A model generated the notes under the pieces. It worked only from the letters and a program-made list of their open reading frames with translations. It ran no database searches and had not been told where the DNA came from. Both the position numbers and the translations under genes were made by a program. From NCBI GenBank assembly GCA_914767715.1, contig OU612067.1, forward strand, positions 11,158,001 through 11,222,000: 64,000 nucleotides of DNA, given 5' to 3'. This document shows, piece after piece, positions 24,701 to 36,376 of this stretch; position 1 is the first letter of the stretch, and each line of letters starts with the position of its first letter. This stretch comes from Membranipora membranacea. Its lineage: Eukaryota > Bryozoa > Gymnolaemata > Cheilostomatida > Membraniporidae.

Positions 24701-27700
24701 AAGGATTTCAAATTTGTGAAAGAAATAGCTGCCTTTATCATGGCTTACAGCTTCACAGACAACATAACATCAAGACAGCTTGAGGAAGGTTTGTCGATCA
24801 ATCACTAGTTAACATTTATCTAAAATAACTCTTTATCTGAGCCTTCTTCTGGTAGATTTAGATGTTTAGGCATTCAATGATGTGTCCAAATTTTAGCAAA
24901 AGTTTAGGTCTGCTATCTCATATAGATTGATGAGTTCAAGAGTCATCAACCACCTGCTATATCTAAACTGAAAGCGAATGAAAGGACAGCTTAATTTTGG
25001 ACAAAACTTTGATATATGAAAGCTGATTTAGACCACACCTAGTGCAATTAGTGAAGATTTGGAGATATTCTGGATACACTTCATGTCATATTTAACCAAC
25101 CAGAGTCAGATCCCAGTTGTCACGCCTGTTGGCATCATGTATGATTGCAATATGTATTTACTTACATCATAGTTCCTAGAGCTATTACACTAGGACCAAA
25201 TATTATATATATGCTCTTGCGTTTATGAACGATATTTTATAGTATAACTGTTTATACAGAGGACAGTGATAGTGAGGACGAAGATTCTGAGCCTAAAAAG
25301 TTCCCCACTATTATGGTACCGATGGCCGATCTACTCAATCATGTACCTAATCATAATGCTGAACTTAATCTGGGGGAGTCAACCTTCAGGATGATTGCTA
25401 CTCAAGATATTAATCAGGTTAGTGGACCAGTACCAGTGCCAGTATAAGTACCAGTGCCAGTATCAGTACCAGTGCCAGTATCAGCCTCAATGGGTATTAG
25501 GTAGTAGCTGCTACCTGGATCACAGCTGGGAAGAGCAGTGGAATTAAGGGTGCTCAAGCTTATTAGATATTAGATAGCAGCTGCTAACTGGTGGTCCGAA
25601 TCCTCAGACTAGGATATGAGCCCCAGGTTTTGAACCTTCGGAGACTTGTTGGGTCAAAATGAGCATCAGACCTTAATTTGCTCTTGTGAAACATCACCTG
25701 ATTAAAACTAAGCCATGCACGGTGTTTCTCACTGAGACAGAATAATAGGGTATTGCGACTATAAGCGTGCTGGAATCTTGAAGATAGATGTTAATCAGTC
25801 CAATGTTAATGCTTGTCACCGTTGACCTAAAAAAAATAGATAGTGTGTAGAGAGAATCTGTTACTCTACTATTTTCACCAGTAACTCGCTCATCAAGGGT
25901 TCAAGAAATTAGAGTAATGATCTTCAGCCCAACATGAGACTGCTGTTTCCCTCTGACAGAATATACATTATAAGTCAGTGAGTAGATTTCAACCATGCAT
26001 TGTGGGATACTGTCCTTATTTACAGCGTGGTGAAGTATATTTAAATTATGCATTGTGAGATAAACTTTCCTAATATACAATGTGATGCATTGTGGTATAT
26101 CCTGTCCTTTACTTACGGGGTGATGCATTGTGGGATATACTGTTTTTATTGACAGGGTGATGCATCGTGGGATAAAAGTTTCTCTTTATTTACAGGGCGA
26201 AGAGGTATATAACACATACGGTAGGCTATCTAACTACACCTTGTTACTGATGTACGGATTCGCTGTACCCTCTGCTGAGAATCAGTATAATACTGTGGAT
26301 ATCACGTGGCCTCTTATTAAACAGGCCTGTGAAGAGACAAAGTGGCCGGACATGGAGTCTAGATGTAAACTTATACAGAAAATGGTGAGCTTCGAATTGG
26401 TGGTGTAAATTGATGAGTGAATGGTGTATGTCCTAGTTTCCCCAGAGATATGGATGTGTCATGTAAAGAACATGCTTTCAAGTTAACTGTGATCCACTGA
26501 CTTCTTGCCCTCATCGCTACATATGTTCTCAAACCAGCAGGATAAATGAGAGCATATCGAAGCAGTCATTGCTTCACCCCCCCCCCCTCTCTCATACTCA
26601 TAATCATTGTGTTATTTTGTTCACACTTCCAAATAGTTGTTGACCAAAAGCTGCACCAACTTTATAACAACGCTATGCAGTTCTTCCAACTGATTGCATA
26701 TTCCCTGCAAATGAAAAAGTGTGTGGTTGAATCAGGGTGCTAGGTTTTAAATACTTTTATTTTTTTCCTCAGGATCATACAGATGATAGCTGTATCTGTG
26801 TACATGGTGAAGGAATTACTGATGATGAACTGATTCTTAAGGTTTGTATCTATATTGAGTTTCTCTCTCCTCATAATAATATTAACTTTATTTGAAACTG
26901 ATCAGAGCACGAGACAAATAAGATGATGTTTTACAGTGATGAAACATAATCTTATCTATCATAGAGGAATAAATATGCGCTACAGTTAAATGTTAGTGAG
27001 CACCGTAATGTCACCAGCTAAGTTAGGATTTTTTTTTAAAGTTATGTTAGCTGGCTATAAATTTCGCTGTTTCAAGTCTGTGTGACATGGCAAACATTTC
27101 CTCTTGCGAATGCTATACTCAACTATGTGTAGTAATTTTAATTTCTATTAAATGATGTATCAAGAAAAACAATTCTGATACTGACAACTGATAGCTGAGC
27201 TTTTTAAAAATCTGTTGTTCCAGAAACTATTTGTGAAGCTATTATATCATTGAAGATATGCTAAGACAATATCATTGCATCGCATCGTCCTAAGAGGCTA
27301 ATTATTATCAACCCATGGATTTTTTTTCATGCTGGTGTCATTGTTTATATCCGGCTTAAATCTGACAGGTGTTAAGACTGGATGCAGCAGAAATAGAAGC
27401 CAAGCTGGCAGAGATTAAAAATAGAACATCAGATGATGATGATGATGATGAGGAGGAGGATGGGTGGCTGAGCGGTGATGAGGATGAACTCGAGCTGAGC
27501 ACAGGTACTGATAAGAGTTCATGATTGGCTGTGAACGAATATGGTCGGCACGCTACATAGTTGTCGTTTTCAACCCTCATAAACTGTGACAAAACATAGA
27601 GCTGCTAAACTGAGTTGACACTATCCTGCAACAGTGGCTTCTATCACCTATCTTACTTGCATACAGAGCTCCATGGTTGTTGAGAAAGACAACTCCCTTC

Positions 27701-28278
27701 AAGGATTTGATTGGCTCTGTGTTTGAAGACAGCCATTATAGAGTCACTCGAGCCCAGTTACTAATTTTGTGGCATCATAATTCAGTGATTTTCTATTTGT
27801 TACGCTATAAACCCTCAAGCTTTCTTACACATATCTTGGTTAATACCAAACTATTAATGAAGAAATTTGTTTGTTCCAGATGATCTCAGAAATTCAGATG
27901 ATAAATTGAAAGAAATGCTTCTCAGGTATGGTAACACTATTTTACTCTGTATCTCACAATTGTTTAAAAGCTTTGTACAATCTGAAAGAATCCAGTCAGT
28001 GTATCTATGTGCATAAATTCGAACCATTCGAATGGAAGTATCTCAGAATTAGCGTAATAAGTTGATGAATGGGGGCCTGGGCCAAAACAAAGTTCAACTA
28101 TTGAAAACTTGAATATTGTAGGTTAGCTGAGTTGAGGTTGTCAGAGCTTCCACCCGAGTCAGCTGAATCGACTGACAAGAAGATCATGACTAAAAAACAG
28201 ATATTTGCAGCTCATGTACGAGATAGCCAGATACTTCTATTAAAACAGCTCAAACAATCAGTTACCTGGTACAAATAG
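21731..28278 (+). CDS. SETD6: SETD6-type protein-lysine N-methyltransferase
   Basis: Uses S-adenosylmethionine to methylate lysines on proteins; human SETD6 monomethylates RelA and H2A.Z and is 473 residues. Twelve exons give 492 residues: 21731-21818, 22119-22231, 22620-22764, 23195-23342, 24192-24320, 24688-24788, 25260-25417, 26196-26384, 26773-26841, 27369-27504, 27880-27925, 28122-28278; every phase agrees. The N-terminus is Arg/Lys-rich (nuclear-localisation-like). The SET fold starts at VVCTSKSVSANFGILAKENI; the cofactor and active-site motif MADLLNHVPNHNAELN and GEEVYNTYGRLSNYTLL are intact. A Rubisco-LSMT-like substrate-binding region follows with a poly-acidic insert (SDDDDDDEEEDGW). 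The C-terminus ends LLKQLKQSVTWYK. Start is the first in-frame ATG. Gene identity is secure; substrate in this animal is inferred. Confidence 0.95.
25425..25485. repeat. 18-bp minisatellite, about 3.3 copies
   Basis: Units of ACCAGTGCCAGTATCAGT with few changes. It begins 7 bases after the donor of SETD6 exon 7. Confidence 0.9.
25993..26195 (+). repeat. Tandem array of acceptor-like units before SETD6 exon 8
   Basis: Five units, mostly about 38 bp, each built as TGCATTGTGGGATA, a T-rich stretch, then TTTACAGGG or a variant. Unit ends near 26026, 26082, 26120 and 26157 precede the real acceptor at 26195. At least two upstream units (TTATTTACAG at 25993-26029 and TTTTATTGACAG ending at 26154) look like usable 3' splice sites. 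Confidence 0.8.
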
Positions 28279-29009
28279 ACAATGGGTATCTGATCACACT
28301 CTCATGTTATCTTTTTTTAAAGGAAATATTTTATATGATTTTGACTAGAAAACATAAACAGTGCATTGAAACATTACGATTGTATTTTTAATCTTTCATG
28401 TTGTTTTTGAGATCAAAGAGACTTGAAAATGTTTAATTACTAAAATGATAGTATTATGCGAAGCATAGATTCAATTGTGGTTATAAAGTCTATGGACCCA
28501 TAGCATAACAACAATAGGAGTTGTCTTTCACTTTTGTGTGACATCACAACTCCAACAACTATGATTTGTAAACAAACATACATAGTTAAATTTTATTGAG
28601 TCTTCAAAAATCTGTAGCCTCTGAGCAGGCTAAGAGACAGACACCCCAGACACACAGGTCAGGCTAAAACAGCTATCCTGTCCTTTTCTCTGAATCCCAT
28701 CCTTTGTACATCTGGTATGATGTAGGTTTGACCCGCATGCACGATTGCGATCTTAAACGGAAGCACAAAGTGAAACATTTTTTCTTTTAAGGATTTGTTG
28801 AGCTGAGATTACGGTTAATTTTATTTGAAGCTGGTGCAAAGCAAATTTGTCAAAATCTGAAATTATCATTGGTCTGATCACCCTAAAAATCACCATGTGC
28901 ATTGTGGGATACTTATGACCACAGAGTTGGAGTGAAAGTGAGATATCTGCAAACAGCAATTGCACCTAATGTCATAACGTTGGTGGGATTTCTTGCTGTC
29001 AGTAGTGGT
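28279..29009. other. Intergenic between converging genes
   Basis: Holds the 3' ends of SETD6 (plus) and the secreted-protein gene (minus). The block around GCATTGTGGGATAC (28899-28912) matches 44553-44566 beside the second gene copy, so this spacer belongs to the duplicated segment. Confidence 0.6.
28820..28825 (-). promoter_or_regulatory. Possible polyadenylation signal AATAAA
   Basis: TTTATT on the plus strand, 185 bp past the stop codon of the secreted-protein gene. Position is suitable; a hexamer alone is weak evidence. Confidence 0.35.
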
Positions 29010-32000
29010 TTATGTACGGTGAGCAGGCCAGTCAGTATGTCCGCCTGATGAGTAGATTTCTCTATACGCGTGTGGACTGACAGTAGCGTCACCTAACTGA
29101 GCTGTGACTGCATCAGCCACCGCCCACATGTTAGCCTCAGTCTTATCTCCCCATCCGCATGACTGAGGGAAAAACGTCGTCGTACAAGCTGATTCCTGAA
29201 AATTATAAAATAAAAATTTGTTATTTTCTTGGCTTTTTGGCATTCACTGCATGCATGTACCACAAATTTATGCATTGTTGCGTTATGGATTTCATTTTGA
29301 GCAGAGCCATATTTCATCATGGTAGTATATTGTATAAAATGGCTGTTATCTTCAGTCATCAAACACATATACGGTGCACTCCACTCCACTCAATTCAAAC
29401 AATTCACTTTGGCTCATTGATTCAAACTTCCACCATACATCATAGCCTTAATTTAGCATGAAGTCTGAATTAAGCAAGTGACATAAGAATGTACTGGAAT
29501 TTGGCGAAGGGGATCACCGTTTAGCCGATGTTTTGGCTCTGAATCTAAATCAGAGACGACATTTTGGCTACTACTGTTCTGTGTCTGAATTGAAAATAAT
29601 TCTGAATTTTAATGTCTAGATTAAGGTAGAGACACGGGGGGGGGTCAGCAAATATCAACTTTCTACACACTGTTGGAAAGCTGCAGTGCTACTTATCGTT
29701 ACCAGCTCATCCAAAATGTGATTGGATGACGTTGCGTCATTTTATCAAAGAAATTAGGCCAAAGAGACTGTTTTTAGCAATGTGGATGGCTGAGCTAATT
29801 TGATTGTGAGAAATTCAGAACAGTTCATATTTATTCTTGGAGATGTAGTTCATCCTAATTTTTGGTTGAAAATAATATATGATGAGCACAAAGTGGCTTT
29901 CTACGCAACATCATCCAATCAAGTTTTTGATGAGCTGTTTACAATCAGTGTATAGAAAGTCGATATTTGCTGACCAGATGGTAGATAGATGGTAGATAGT
30001 AGGGTTGATGATGAGGCTTTCTTAGGGTCATGATGTTTAAGTGGATAACAATACGACTCTTCTGCATTTCCAGTGTTAAGATAATGGATATGAATAAAGC
30101 CCCTAATGTTGCATCAGGATAACATTTGGATGTCAATTTGATGAGGCGAACATTGGATCATGCCTTCATGAGCATGAGCCTGTCAAGAACCTTCATTCAC
30201 AAACTGATAAATTATCTGGATCACTCCCATACAAGAACTACAATGTTTTCAGAAATGGGGACACTTGGGTATTAAGAAGCTGTGATTGGTCATTATTCTT
30301 TCTTGGCTCCAACCCTACAGTCTAAACTAATCATTGATGTCAATCACTTCAAGCAGGGTGAAGCCTTTCAAAAGTTGTATCAGAGTGAGATTCCTGGCAA
30401 GCACCTGTCTATATGATTGCTATCTATGAAAGCTATAGGGTGACAAATGGAACTGTTTTTTTTTACCTAGCTATCTGCCAATTGACCTAAGCCTTAATCG
30501 AGATTATAAAACAGTAATTTTGTACTTACTTTAGCTGTGTAGAGGTTAAAGTAAACTGGTTTACCCAGAAGATTAGAAATTCCATAGCTTCCAGTATACA
30601 ATCTGTTAATCACTGTAGAGGTCGTCACAAAGGCAACCTGATAAAAAATAAAAATAGACTGCGGGTGAAGGAGAGAATTATTGTTAAAAGGTTGATGCAG
30701 ATGTGAAATTCTAGCCTTGTTTCATGATCATAGGTACTTCGAACCCCTAACCCGCGCTCACCTCCTCGTAAAACTCCAGAACAGGATTCTCACCTGTATG
30801 TCTACGCTGTCAAATATTCTGACCATATGTTCTGTCACATTGGCGCTCAAACCGTTCCAAGCAACAATTCGCTCGGCTGAGCTGCCCGACTGTCGCCCCC
30901 AATGCCAGCCAACAGAGTAGTGGGTGCTGAGGCTAGCTGCTGTGGCGTCCGTATGCACCTCATTTAACTTGTCCAGGTAAGCTTGAATCTGAGCATCACT
31001 CCATGACTTTGAGTAAGCCTCATTGTTAACAGAGAATCCATCAAACTTCTCATTTGCCCCTGTGATGAGAGAATAATCAATATGTATGGGAGAAAAGCGT
31101 AAAATGTCTAATTGAAGATTTTATCAGTGGCAAAAAAAGGAGGATGGTAAAAATACAAAGAAAATACTGATGAGGAGGTTAAAAAATCTTAATTATTGTA
31201 CATTTGTACACATCAAAGAGACTACAGAAAAACAGAAAAGAAAATCAGATTTAATTTTAAAATTTTAGCATTATTTTGGTTTACAATCTGGCTTTTTAAC
31301 TGAAATTCTAAAAATAGAATTACTTTGCATAAAATGCATGTACCTGAAGCACAGTTGCTATTGTACCAAACCACCCAGGGTACATAGTCCCTCTCCCCAA
31401 CGTTGACATCACTGACAGCGAACAAAGCGTAAATCTTCAGTCCAGTCACCTTAGCGTGACCTTCAATCAGAGTGTCCTTGACCTGCTGAATACCTGAGTC
31501 ACTACAGGTGCCTGCATTGTATCCAGTCTCTAGTGCCATTTTAATACTACTCAGGAAGATCGTGGTTATCTCTCTACCTTGAAAGATTTAAATAATAACC
31601 ACCATTGGACAGTGCTCCCCAATCAAAAACATAGAGGACAACTTACTAACGATGGGATAGCTTACAGCAATCTGTTACTAAGGATTGTTTTGATCATATC
31701 AAACTCATGCTGAACTTTGTGAGCTTGATGTCTATTGGCTACCTGTTGGTGGAACTCTAGAGCTATTTTGATCCTATTTGCCTGCATTCAGAGTTGCTTC
31801 CCTTACGGTTTATCAGCAGAGGAAAAACTCTCGACAAACTGAGTCAGCTTTAATCAAATTAACTTCATTTTTAAAACCAGTATTTTAGAAAACTGCAAAT
31901 AACTAGTAAGAGTCATAAGCTGTTTTGGATGTTATGTTCATGCAATGCTAAAAATCTGAATCAATGAAACTGCTAACGTGGGGACTGTTATGCAATGAAA

Positions 32001-34381
32001 GCTGTCACCTGGTCTACTAAGAGTTTTCCACAGCCAGTCCCGTTTACATGGGTTGTCCCAGTTTCCCGTGTAGCACTGGGGGTTGGCAGACTTGCTCCAT
32101 TGTAAGAACTTGGTCTGAGTACAGCCCTGTATAGTATTGTCCCATCCAGTGTTCCATACATATAGGGATCGACCAGCTGCTGCCGGCTGGGCTGGAAATA
32201 AAGATGGAAATAATACATAGATCGTAAAATCGAGCATTTTGTAGAAATAATTAATTTTGTCATACCCTCTGCCACATCAGAGGGGAACCATTATTGTTAT
32301 CTGATAAGAACTATTGTTAAAATGATAAGGATAATTTTGAGAGACTTCAAAAGCTCTGCACCAGAATTATGATTCCATATGAGGAAGAGTATGAAGAGAG
32401 ACTTTCTTTACTAAAGCTCAAAGAGCTAAAAATACATCTTGATATTCTTTGTTTTCGATATATTGTAAAGGTTAAAGAATATGAGAAATCACCGTTCTAT
32501 AAATAGGACAGCATTTTATAGACAATGATATTTTCATAAATACACCTGACTGCTTTGTTTTTATTTATTTATTTATGCATGGTCTTTATTTGTCATTGAC
32601 TTTGATCGGCAATAATAAATTATATATATATATTTCTTGAATAACTTTGATCAGGACTGTTGAACCCACAAACGTCGCAATGCAAGGTGCAAGGTGTAAT
32701 ATCGCATCCTATTGAATGCTAATGGTTCCTATGGTATCCTGTTGAGGTTTTATTATCATACCATAAAACCATAAAGTTGCATCTTGGGAACGATGTAAAA
32801 AATCCTTATTCAGTAGATAAAGGGCAAGTCATAAAGAGATAAAGGGATTCATGCGTAAATGATTTAAAATTTATGGTATTTCAAGTAGTGTAAAAGCCTC
32901 TTAACAACTTTAAGCATAGCCTATATCAAACATGACAGTATATTTCAAGCTTGACAAGTATGCAGATATTTGCCTTACTTGTGCTAAATCTTGATTAGCA
33001 CCCATTTATGACAGTATTAATGGATTCTGAGGTAACAATAAACGACCCTAGAAAGTGAAAGAATGATTCAATTCCCCACCGTGTTTTGCAGTTTGTATGC
33101 TCCTTTCTACTTCTCGCAACATATCATCATCACCAATTTGCATCAAATGAGAAGATAACTTCGTAGTTTTGTTGAGTTGCGACATTTGCGACGTTAGTGG
33201 GTTCGAGCTATTGCGACATTTAAAAAATTGCGACGTTTGTGGGTTTGCGACGTTTTAAAAACCCTTCATTGCGGCGTTTTTTGGATTGCGACGTTAGTGG
33301 AACGCTAGATTGCGACGTTTTGACGTTTGCGACAATTGTGGGTTCAACAAGGACCAACTGAAGCCATTGACAACTAAACCATAACCTACCATTTTGTGTC
33401 TTTCTTATAATGCCAAATAAAACTATTTTATGTAATTGTTATTAAAGATGTTTACAGTATAACAAACATGGCTTAAAAATAAATGTAAAAAGTCTCTGTG
33501 TCTGAAAGTGATTTAACATTAATGATTACATTTGTTTATTAAGCTTGAGTGCTGCCTGGCTTCAAAAAGAATCTCAGCCCATGTGATTCTGAATTTTTAG
33601 GTTCGATACCGTCCTGATGGGCACTTTTCAAGAAAGTCGTTTAGAAAATGTTCATCTTCATGGATATATCGCAGCAATAAGGTTTTGGTTTTGAAATCTA
33701 TTAAATTGTTAATATCGGCAAGAGCCTCGATACCTAATATTACTGCCTCTTTAAAAATTGTCGGAGTTATTTTTTATATCTAGCATACAGGAATGTGTAA
33801 AGAAAGGGTAGACAGTAAGTAAGAAGGGAGATAATAAAACTTTTGAATAGCATCCTAGCCAGGGTGGTTGAACTCAGGTAAATTAAATTTCTAACAATAT
33901 AAATTCTTTGACTAGCTTTTCTTGCCACAGAGTTAATGCGTTCTTCAAAACAAAGTTTGTTGTCTATCTGTACCCTTCGACATTTCTCATTATCACTAAA
34001 ATTGATATTTACGTTATTCAAAATCATAGCAGAAGTGTCTCGCTTAATCCTCTTAGAAGAAAACAACATTTCTTGAGTCTTACTTGGGTTCAACAAGGTC
34101 TAAGGAATTACATTGATTGGATTTTCTATTTACTTCAGAAAAATAATTACTCAAATCAGACTCATCAGAAATACATCCTATTACACTATGAGCTGTCTGC
34201 ATATTTTAAAATAGTGACATCACTGACTTTATAACCTTTCCGTCCTAACGATATAAAAATACATTTATATTAATCATTACATGTGTATTGAAGTGATTTA
34301 ATAGTGTAAATACTTACCACTCAAAGTGAGCAACAGGGTCACTACAGATGAAAGTATAATTGTACTTTGCAGAGGCTGCAT
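29010..34381 (-). CDS. Secreted protein of unrecognised family, TIM-barrel-like (paralog 1)
   Basis: Six exons, 34381-34318, 32191-32009, 31577-31344, 31059-30794, 30637-30530 and 29195-29010, give 346 residues with consistent phases. The first exon is a signal peptide (MQPLQS then a hydrophobic core SVVTLLLTLSG). The mature protein begins AQPAAAGRSLYVWNTGWDN. Short hydrophobic strands alternate with helices: REITTIFLSS, LKIYALFAV, KFDGFSVNNEAY, LSTHYSVGWHWG, KPVYFNLYTAK. This pattern, with an acidic residue at the end of the fourth strand, resembles TIM-barrel glycosidases, but I cannot name a family and no catalytic pair is established. Several Cys (GCTQT, PQCY, NPCK, NSNCAS, PQSCGW) and an NVT sequon fit an extracellular protein. 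A paralog lies at 44679-57046. The gene is convergent with SETD6. Confidence 0.88.
29643..29975. mobile_element. MITE-like element with 30-bp terminal inverted repeats
   Basis: Left end 29643-29672 (GGTCAGCAAATATCAACTTT...) and right end 29946-29975 are reverse complements with two mismatches. The inverted symmetry continues inward (CAGCTCATC...GATTGGATGACGTTG against its complement near 29891-29937). No coding capacity. It lies in intron 5 of paralog 1 and has no counterpart at the matching place of paralog 2. A related sequence is at 54150-54400. Target duplication not clear. Confidence 0.8.
30638..30793. other. Intron 4 of paralog 1
   Basis: Short intron; homologous to 50741-50899 in paralog 2 (shared TGAAATTCTAG..TTGTTTCATGATCATAGGTA block). 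Confidence 0.6.
32655..33354. mobile_element. Non-autonomous DNA transposon, about 700 bp, with subterminal repeats
   Basis: Left end GGACTGTTGAACCCACAAACGTCGCAA (read in two parts from 32654) is the inverted complement of the right end TTGCGACAATTGTGGG plus TTCAACAAGGACC at 33326-33354. The right 180 bp hold at least six degenerate copies of TTGCGACGTTTGTGGG, possible transposase-binding repeats. No open frame. It lies in intron 1 of paralog 1. Confidence 0.75.
33767..34096 (-). pseudogene. LINE reverse transcriptase C-terminal fragment
   Basis: A 109-codon open frame starts LNPSKTQEMLFSSKR and contains ASQRIYIVRNLIYLSSTTLARMLFKSF. This closely parallels LNPTKTQGMML and ASQRMYVVRNFVFLSS in the LINE at 47253-50467, so it is a decayed relative of that family's post-catalytic region. 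It is stranded in intron 1 of paralog 1. Confidence 0.8.
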
Positions 34382-35793
34382 GGCTGCATTTGATGAAAGT
34401 TTTTCCAAGTTTTACAGTCACTAACAACCACAATTGACTCAGTGTGGTACCTCATGTATTGCTGGCTGTTTTATATATGCCCATGGATCGACTAAGTGAG
34501 CTGTGATTGGACGCTTCCATGAATTAGTCGACCACTAGACAAACCAAACTTTTATTGTCATAAATCACAGCTTAGTGATTTGAAGTTGAGATGGGTATTG
34601 ACCTGTTAACTTGTTGATTTATTTAATCTAATCATAGCTTGCATATATGGCTTGCATGGATGGCTTGCAGGCTTTTCTAAAGATCTGTGGGGGATCATGA
34701 ATGATTTAGTTTAAAGCTGGTTCAAACAATTTTTCTCTGCCTGTCACTCCAGGTATTGGCCAGGTAACTGTAGTCTGGAAACCACCAGATCAGTATTATA
34801 AAGAACAAATTATTTATTAATGGATTCAAATACCGTGAGAAACACGAAAGATACGAAATACCTCTGGATTTGTGGTGAAGGTCAACTGTTGATGAGTTTC
34901 AGTTTCCAGCTATTATAATTAATAAGAATGATAATTAAATCATTGCTGTCTAATCTTGGCTTAAGAAATGTTAGTAAGTATTCAAGGAAGATGTTTTCCA
35001 ATACTTTTTCTGATCAAAATAGGTATCTACCATTTGGATAGCCGCTCCTTGTTGCAACTACTTGATATTGAATTTTTTCTAAACTTACAGTTTATAAGTG
35101 GTTACCGCTGAGGTAGGCAGGCATACTTCGTGCGTTTGCTGTGATCACCTCTCTAAAAATAGGATTGAAAGTTGAGCTAAAAACGTTCGAAGCTAAGGAA
35201 TAATAGAATAACGCAAATGTTACCATTTAATCAGAGGATCGTAAAAAAATGTTTTGTAGATGCCTCAACACCGGACAATAGCATGCTTACCTTTCTGAAG
35301 TCAATGACACAATATCTACTTAAAAAAATACCCAGTTAGTGATTTCAAACAAAAACAAAAATATTTCCCAAAAATCCAAGCCACCAAACAGGGAGAATCG
35401 AAGAGGATGGGAGTTCAAACTACGTGAGGACTGATTCTCTATCAAAATGCACACAGTCAAAGAAATCAATGCAATAATGTTTCGGTATACGATTTTTCCT
35501 TATATACTAGGTTAGGCCGACTAGATATTTATAAATTGAGATGAAACACAACTGCGCCCTCGACAAGTAATATTATCAAGGTAATCTGTTCACCGATACA
35601 TTGTGTATCACCAAACAGTCTTCACATTTCCAAGTTTAATTTGCCTTGATTTTCTGTTCTGTTTTATGAGCAATAGATTCTGATTAGTTGTGGAATTGAT
35701 GCTGTTTCATTTTGTGTAGGGAAGGGGGGGGGGGCTAACCATAATAACACTGTCTTTATGTGCAGATTTACGGCTTAGTCTGGACACACTTAC

Positions 35794-35894
35794 AGCTGAA
35801 TCTTTCTCGCCAACATTATTTCGACACAACACTACATGGCTAAATTTAGGAACCCTCAATCTCCATATAGCATCGTCATCATGTAATGTTGCCA
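35794..35894 (-). other. Isolated exon-like segment
   Basis: 101 bp between a good acceptor (TTACACTTCTAG) and a good donor (GCT|GTAAGTGTG), open in one frame with ATLHDDDAIWRLRVPKFSHV. No partner exons or family recognised; may be chance. Confidence 0.2.
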
Positions 35895-36277
35895 CTAGAA
35901 GTGTAATTAATAACAACATTAATCATGAGTAATTCCGCCCCACTCCTTCCGATGACAGTAAGAATACATCTTTAACATCATTAATTATACTTAGTAGAGG
36001 TAAAATGTCCAACTATCAAACCATGTCATTGTGTGTCTGGTAACACGGTCACATTTTGTCGTTTGGTGGTGCACAAGGTATTATTAATTACTAAACTGTT
36101 TATTTATTTGTTTTAAGAGGTTTTCTAGAAAGTTTACAGATAACAGAGTAGTTAAAAAGTAACTTGTTGACCTCTACACACAGCTAGATACAAAAAATAT
36201 GGGTTATACACAAGTAAATGACGATGTTCTAGAAATGGGAAAGTAAGTTATATATGGCTTTATAGAAAAAGAAAATG

Positions 36278-36278
<1 letters not shown>

Positions 36279-36302
<24 letters not shown>
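36279..36302. repeat. (TA)n microsatellite
   Basis: Twelve TA steps close to the 3' side of the decayed LINE, where such tails often grow. Confidence 0.9.
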
Positions 36303-36309
<7 letters not shown>

Positions 36310-36376
36310 TATTCTTGTCACAATTATCATCAAAAGTATTAGTTAAAAGATAGTAGGCTGTCAGCCGTTTTGCATT

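Larger units (their letters stand above)
34382..36376. other. Intergenic, upstream of paralog 1
   Basis: Should contain the promoter of the secreted-protein gene. A G run at 35725-35735, an isolated exon-like segment (35794-35894, minus) and a TA microsatellite at 36279-36302 are all I see. Confidence 0.4.

Noticed and set aside
25993-26195. CRISPR-like array
   Set aside because: Units are head-to-tail with decaying sequence and no unique spacers; eukaryotic intron.
27356-27592. Minus-strand frame rich in Ser
   Set aside because: Antisense shadow of the acidic exon 10 of SETD6.
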